Shown piece by piece: positions 58,073 to 64,000 of a stretch of DNA of 64,000 bases. The stretch comes from Lingula anatina. Lineage: Eukaryota; Brachiopoda; Lingulata; Lingulida; Lingulidae. The DNA is taken from assembly GCF_001039355.2 (NCBI RefSeq), contig NW_019775436.1:533617-597616 (forward strand), read 5' to 3'. How positions within the stretch are numbered: the stretch's first letter is position 1; each line of letters starts with the position of its first letter. The translations under genes and the position numbers were made by a program. The notes below the pieces were generated by a model that searched no databases, had not been told where the DNA came from, and saw only the letters and a program-made list of their open reading frames with translations.

Positions 58073-60741
58073 GAAAGGGAAAGAAGGAGTAGGAGAGGAA
58101 GAAACACATTACCATATATTTAAGAAATAGTTGTTTGCAAAGAAACCTCAATCAATCTAAAACTTAATATGTGTTTTTTTTTTTTTTTAATTTAGAGGGT
58201 TGCACCAGATCAAATGTACTTCTCACATTGTCTAAAAAATAAATAACTAGAAAATAATTCTAAAAATAAACAATGCTTGAATATACAAACAGCAAAACTA
58301 ATATCAATTTACTTGAAAATAGACCAAACCCATTCTCTTAAATGTTCCGAGGTAATGATGGTTGAGGCTGTAAAATCAAGTTTTGGCGCCTGTTCCTCAA
58401 TTTTCTCTAGTTTTTTTTCCCTTGAATCTCAATCACTCAACTGCTCGCAAGATTAACCTTCAACTAACCGCAACTGTGAAAACAATTCCATTTTTTTTCA
58501 CAGAGGTATGTTTATCTGGAACAATGCACAGTGCAATGTTCTAAAGCCTTAAAACTCATTTTAACACTTTGAATCTCTTTTTCCATCTCCTCCTCCTCCT
58601 CTCTCTCTCCCCAACTTCCCTCATCTCTCCCTTCTCTCTCTCTCACGCACACACACATGCACATGCACACACACACACAAACACAAACACACATATGCCC
58701 TTCCATTTCCTTTTGCTTTCTGTTACTAGTACTTTGTTGAAAATACATATTCCGCATTCAGAAAGTTGTTACTAGTTATATGTCTATAGAAAAGAACCAG
58801 ACACCTAAGTCGTCTACCTGATGACCTCATTCATCTACCAATGGTTCTAGTTAGTGAGAATGAAACACGAAACAGCTTCACTGGTGTTTTCCAGGAAATA
58901 ATGTCACTGACTGATTGTGAGTTATGCAATCAAAATTGCAGTCAATTAGAATACATTTTTCCCAAAAACAGCTAAATATTCAGACTTATTATTTTTCTAA
59001 TATCTCTTTGTGTCACGACACATTTTCATCATGGATTGAGGCTCTAGATCTAGGTGGTATATAGACAAGAGGTTTCTACCAATAGGAGTGCAGCTAGCAC
59101 CACCCTCCTCTGCCTTTCTCTCTCTCTCTCTCTCTGACGGACCTGTGTAAGAAACATGGCAACATTTTTTCAAGCCCAAAAAAGTTTTTCCTACTATTTC
59201 AAAGCATTTCTGTCAGTTGACACTCTTAACATTAGAGATCATCATTTCAGTAAACACTACCTCAGGTAAGGAAACATTTAAATGGTACAATCTTAGAAAA
59301 AATCTTTGCAAAAAAGAAAAAAAGTTTTGCTATAGCGCACAATCTAAAAGAGCATCACCTACACTTTCCATGCAGAGCTTTTGATACAATTCTTCCAATA
59401 AAACAAGTTTTCACATTTTTTTCAAGTGATAGCCTTCCATCAGATGAAACTAGCACTATGACATCTTTTGTTTGAGCTGAATTCAAAAATCACATGCAAA
59501 TACCACCAAACATATATATTTTACTTTCAATAATTCAGTCAAGGCAAATCGCCTCTTTGCCTTTTTTTTTTTTATTTGGAAAAATTATATTGTTTTGCCA
59601 GAGCAAGATTTGCTAGATTTTCTCTCCACACATAATTTGAACAAAATATTTATAAGCCTCGCCTGTACATATAATAACGGGAAGAAACACTTTATCGCAG
59701 CCCAGAACCCAAGGCCAAAAGATCGCCTCCCAATCCGCCTATCAGACCCAACTGGTGGGTGAACTTTGATACAAAGTAACAAAGCCCATGCAATTCTCAG
59801 AGACTTAAAGGTCTTAATCGACTGATAAATGGATCGAGTTCCCTTTTAATGATCAGGAGGCTTCTGCAGTTCATGGCTCCTTTTTTCCCCCTGCCGAGAC
59901 ATCTCCTTCTAGAAGATTGCCAGCATAGTTTTATAGATGTGCTACCAAGATAAAGAGATCACTATCAAAGCATATTAAATGGGTGTATTTCCCATACTGA
60001 TATTATTATATTAATTTCAGATAAAATATACTTAATGGTGAGAGTCTCCCCCACTCCGCCCTCCCCCAGAATCAAGAGTTTATTTCTTTACTAGATACAG
60101 AGACACCTTATGTGATATGTGGAAGATGCACTAATTATACCATTACATCATCATTACTCATTTTAAAACTGATATTTTTTCTTATGCCTCTCATTAACAT
60201 AGGAACTTAGCCTTGGCAACCGTTCTCCACAGCACTCAAATCTCAAATATGACACAAAAAAAAAACCCAACAGGATAATTTCTTCCTTTTTCTGCCCCTG
60301 AAGTCATGCACGTAGTCTATTAAACCTGGTTATGTGTCATAACAGGACAAAACACGAAATTCCCAATACATGACGACTCATCGCCGTTTGCCCTGCATAT
60401 TGACAGAGAATATTAATGCACTCAGACACTCAACCTTGAGACATAGCCAAACGCAATCCCGCAATCCCCACCACCTGTTTACTTAGAATATCGACTCCAA
60501 ACTGAAAAGCACTTAACAATCTTTTGGCTGCATGATCTTCAGTGTTATGATGCCACAGACTTTCGTGATTTCCACCCATTAAACATGACATATGAAGGGG
60601 ATAATATCCTCTGGCTTAGAAAAAAAAAAGGAGATTACTGTGACACTCTCCCCAAACCAAAATCTGAGAGTTTAACTATGGCAACCCCTTTCCTTTTCTG
60701 AAAACAATTTTTGACATTTAATTATCTAACAGATCATTCAT

Positions 60742-61086
60742 GGTTTCAAGGAATTCTATCTAATAACATTTTGATGATTACAGTCACTTTGGAGTAAAAT
60801 TTTAAGAAACAGCTTTGTTTTACTCTTGTGACAAGATCTGAATCATGAAAAATGTTATAAAATTTATGCCACATAATACCAAAAAGATGAAATGTCTTAA
60901 AATTGATACTACTGATACTTAATTGCCTCATCAACCTACTCTTTTGATAGGGTGTAAATTAATGGATAAAGTGGGGGAGGGGGGTGTTTCCATGGCAACA
61001 TCTTAAATGACATACAAAAAATGACGTGCTGTTCTATTTCTTTGTCCAGCCACCTGATGAAATACAGGGGGGGGGGGGGGGTTCCA
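60742..61086. repeat. Insertion specific to copy B, with internal direct repeats
   Basis: About 345 bases absent from copy A. The block CCATGGCAACAyCTTAAATG then ACATACAAAAAA occurs twice (about 60989-61020 and 61085-61117), so the insertion seems to have duplicated its flank. It also includes a roughly 46-base sequence (61023-61068) repeated at 61921-61969. Confidence 0.75.
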
Positions 61087-61490
61087 TGGCAACACCTTAA
61101 ATGACATACAAAAAAATCTAATGAGCATATGCATCTATGTATCTTCTTCTTTATGGTGATCATTTGAGAAGTTTGCTGATTTTTTAAAAAGGAATTTTAC
61201 CCCCTCCCCCCCCTTCAGAATAAACCTTGAAAAGGTCAAGGTGAATCATTAGGCAACTTGATCCAATAGCTTCATGAGAGGTATTGGTTCACTCATCCCA
61301 TTCATCACAAATCTGTGACAGTCAGACAGACAGACACTATTCATGGAAGTTTGTCTGGCAAAAAAAAAATTCAACCAATCTTCAAAGAATCCACTTTTAT
61401 GTCAACATCAATGAGCTGATATAATCACATAGTCGGACTATCAAGGCCAGGGCATCTTATACACGTCCAAGACTCCATTCTCATAGACAC

Positions 61491-63412
61491 CACTGTTCTA
61501 TTTAGATTGATCCAACTCTGCAGTGACTCTAGCTGAGTGCAATCAGCTTGACTTAATGACACGCTTCCTCATTTCCAGCACTTGTAATATTTCATGTGAA
61601 ATTGTATGTGAACCAAAAGACAAAATTTGCCTTGATCTTTCTTATATTATTTATCATGAAGACGTTCAAAAATTCTTTCAAAAATAACATAAAATAAACA
61701 TGAATAATCAGATTTTTAAAAAAATTAATCTGTTGTACAAAACAGTTTGAAACACCAAGAATTGATTACAGAAACAAAAAAAAACAAACAAACAAACAGA
61801 TTTGCTAATTTTTTTGTGAAAATGTACGGTAAATCTGAAGATAGATATAGACAGTCAGTACATGGTTATTCCGATTGCCAGGAAAACTTTCCGACGCAGT
61901 CGGACGATTTCATCTCCACTGACATGTGCTGTTCTATTTCCCTGTCCAGCCACCTGAAGAAATACAGGAGATGCTGAGCAGATATCACTGCCACCTGTGT
62001 AAATATACGGTGGCCCCGCCAAGACATGTTGGTCGGGGAATGAAACAAGTGGGCCCTTTAACACTGGAACCACAACCCAAGCAACCAGAACCAGAACCAG
62101 AATCAGAATCCAACCTGGCAAAATACCACACGAAAGATGAAAGTTATTCAAAAGAACTATTTCAAAATAAATAACTACAAGTTTGCCAAATTATGCCAAA
62201 TTAAACGGTTAAGCTATTAATGGCTAGACTCATATTTCACACAGCCAGCACAGACGATTTCTTAACACTAGTAAAAATAACCAAAAGATGTTGATTTTTA
62301 TTTTTTTATTTTTTTCTCCAATCAAATGTCAAAGACCCATCAAATTTTATGCCAACTGTATCATTTTGGGCAAGCCTGTTACTACTAAAAACATGAAAAA
62401 AATCAGAAAAAAGAAGAAACCTCACAGTTATTATAAAGATACAAAAGATGGGAAACTTTCTCCACTATGGTTGACAAAGTAAAAGTGGTACAATTTACGG
62501 TAATTTCTCATAAATTTCAATTACAGGACAATTTCCCATTTTATCATTTCAAATCACTCATAATGCAGTCTTTGATAACTCAACTTTCTTGAGGAACCTT
62601 CTGAATAATATGATCCAGCTATTATAAGCCAAACATACATAATTATTTATCAATTTTGTTTGAATATAGTGAGGAATTAATGAACCTCTACTATCTCACT
62701 TTTTTGCTTCTGCTGGAAACTGGAGTCTTTCATAAAATACAACTGATAGTTTTTTTTTTTTTTTTTTTAAATCTTGACTGCCCACTAATGTCTGTTTCAT
62801 TGCCAGTACTGAACTTTCTCTGTATAATGTCAACTTCACTTAAAATTCCGGCAAAAAAATTAACGCAAGACGCCATCACTGGCTACCAGGCAGCGGCAAA
62901 ACATCCCCGAAGCCTCTATTTGAACAACCTTTCTACAGCCACATTCAAAACATTTTCTATTTGGCTTTGAGGGATTCCCTTCACATCAACATCACTGCTA
63001 CGAACACGTGTGTTTGTATCTCATCCAGGTTACATAATTCTAAAAGCTACAAAAGACAATCTTTAATCATTCAGATCAAAAAACATATTGTGATAAAACC
63101 TCAGAGAACGAGATCATTGTGTCTGTTGATTAAGATAACACAGGGCTCCACAATTAGAAAAAAATCAAATGCCTCACATGATATCCTTGTATTCACAACA
63201 AACATAAAATTGTCTATTTTGCCAACCGAGATAAACTGTGAAAAGTGAAAATTAATCACAAACAAATATCTTTTTTGATTCTGAAGCTGTGGCATATTTA
63301 GCAGCTGGAGATAAAATCATACATGTGGATTTGTTTTCAAACTTTTGTTTAAAAACTGCCCTTACTGTAGCAATACTAAGATCTCATGGAACAATCACGA
63401 TGAAACTGCTAT
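61491..63412. other. Non-coding DNA at the right of the window
   Basis: AT-rich. At 61921-61969 is the second copy of a 46-base sequence containing CTGTTCTATTTC and TGTCCAGCCACCTGA. This is followed by a GC-richer patch (61970-62110) that gives an 82-codon plus-strand frame with a Gln/Pro/Glu repeat and no recognisable family. A T-run is at 62751-62769. No exon is supported. Confidence 0.45.
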
Positions 63413-63761
63413 CAGGGATCGAAATGTTGCTTTCTCGGTATCTCATGAAAAAGCTATTTATGAGCTCGGGAAATCTATGTTAAATCTTACTTTCTCGTCC
63501 AGTAAATCATTGAAAAAATCCAGGAAATGCCGAAACCTGTAGGGAAATCGCCATCAGAGACTACTTTCCCAATGATCTGACACAAAAATGTACAGGGATC
63601 GACATTAACAACTGTATGGGAACAAAAATCTTAAAAACAAAAAATTTTTGTTGTTTGCTTTAACTCATTTTTTTGTATCAAGGAAATCTATTTCTTTCAA
63701 GAAAGTAATATACCAAATCACTTTCCCAGCAGGGAAAGTAGGGTTTTCTGAACATTTCCCT
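63413..63761. mobile_element. Short relative of the CAGGGGTCGAAATGTT element
   Basis: Begins CAGGGATCGAAATGTTGCTT and, like the left end of the 11086 element, continues with GAGCTCGGGAAATCTATGT. It ends CTTTCCCAGCAGGGAAAGTA, then GGGTTTTCTGAACATTTCCCT, matching the right end at 13096-13136. About 350 bases, so an internally deleted derivative. Confidence 0.7.
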
Positions 63762-64000
63762 ATACCAATACAACTCTGTAGGGGCACCGTTATGGTCACC
63801 ATGCTTCGGACAGTAAACCCTCCATTTGGCTGACCAAAGTCTGTCCATAACCCATCACACAACCATGTTGAAGCATCAATAATTCAAACCTCCTTTTGAA
63901 AAGAAACAACCAGTGTTTGAGAGTGGCCAAAACTATCAATTCCACATGAATTCTAGTCCAAAGAAAGGAGGACAAATATACTGAAGAAAAAAAAAGGCAA
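63762..64000. other. Window end, nothing recognised
   Basis: About 240 bases of unique sequence without a frame, repeat or motif that I can support. Confidence 0.5.

Larger units (their letters stand above)
57146..61490. repeat. 4.1 kb direct duplication, copy B, with a 345-bp insertion
   Basis: Colinear with copy A from AGTTTGACCATTT through CCAAGACTCCATTCTCAT. Relative to A it has an extra segment at about 60742-61086, a shorter minisatellite near 58072, shorter CT repeats at 59117, and a much shorter A-run (about 9 instead of 30) near 61361. It contains the matching Harbinger-like MITE at 57870-58072. Confidence 0.93.

Noticed and set aside
1-64000. CRISPR arrays, bacterial operons, ribosomal RNA or tRNA genes
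   Set aside because: The window is spliced animal DNA. The tandem repeats are microsatellites or minisatellites, and I saw no tRNA-like cloverleaf or rRNA sequence, though a dedicated scan was not possible.

Overview
This is nuclear DNA from an AT-rich, repeat-laden animal genome. Long spliced genes have canonical GT-AG introns that can be resolved by eye, introns are a few hundred bases to several kb, microsatellites are abundant, and there are many short inverted-repeat elements. The proteins resemble human ones closely in content but not in sequence, and the zinc-finger gene is of the LIN-29/Rotund/Squeeze type. I therefore favour a marine invertebrate, perhaps a mollusc or other lophotrochozoan. 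That placement is inference and the species cannot be fixed from this window. Layout: (1) 115-1542, minus strand, the 5' part of a UIF/FYTTD1-like mRNA-export adaptor that runs off the left edge. (2) 2498-6622, minus strand, the N-terminal part of a POM121-like nuclear-pore membrane protein whose FG-repeat C-terminus is missing. (3) 7647-28406, plus strand, a complete 33-exon condensin I subunit NCAPD2. Summing my exon boundaries gives 4656 coding bases, exactly 1551 codons plus stop. POM121 and NCAPD2 lie head to head across about 1 kb. (4) 28407-33467, NCAPD2 3'UTR and intergenic DNA with a Harbinger-like MITE and one candidate terminal exon. (5) 33468 to beyond 51836, minus strand, a C2H2 zinc-finger gene of the ZNF362/384-Rotund-LIN-29 family. 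The most interesting observation is here. One upstream exon (49928-50139) ends, in phase 0, exactly half-way through a zinc finger. Two different downstream modules both begin in phase 0 with the missing half. Module A (44775-46016) is a single exon, and module B (33468-36105) is three exons. The locus therefore looks able to make two transcription factors with one N-terminus and alternative DNA-binding and C-terminal parts. (6) 51909-64000, non-coding or intronic DNA dominated by a roughly 4.1 kb direct duplication, with repeats. The assembly shows artefacts. There are single Ns at 2405, 14287 and 57145 and an 82-base gap at 4900-4981. At 14287 and 57145 the sequence on either side of the N is duplicated, which points to unmerged contig overlaps or haplotypes rather than biology. 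Transposon-like elements with CAGGG-type termini (hAT-like) sit in NCAPD2 introns and near the right edge. Harbinger-like MITEs cluster around the zinc-finger gene. The three gene functions are broadly nuclear (mRNA export, nuclear pore, chromosome condensation), but nothing shows that they are co-regulated apart from the shared POM121/NCAPD2 promoter.
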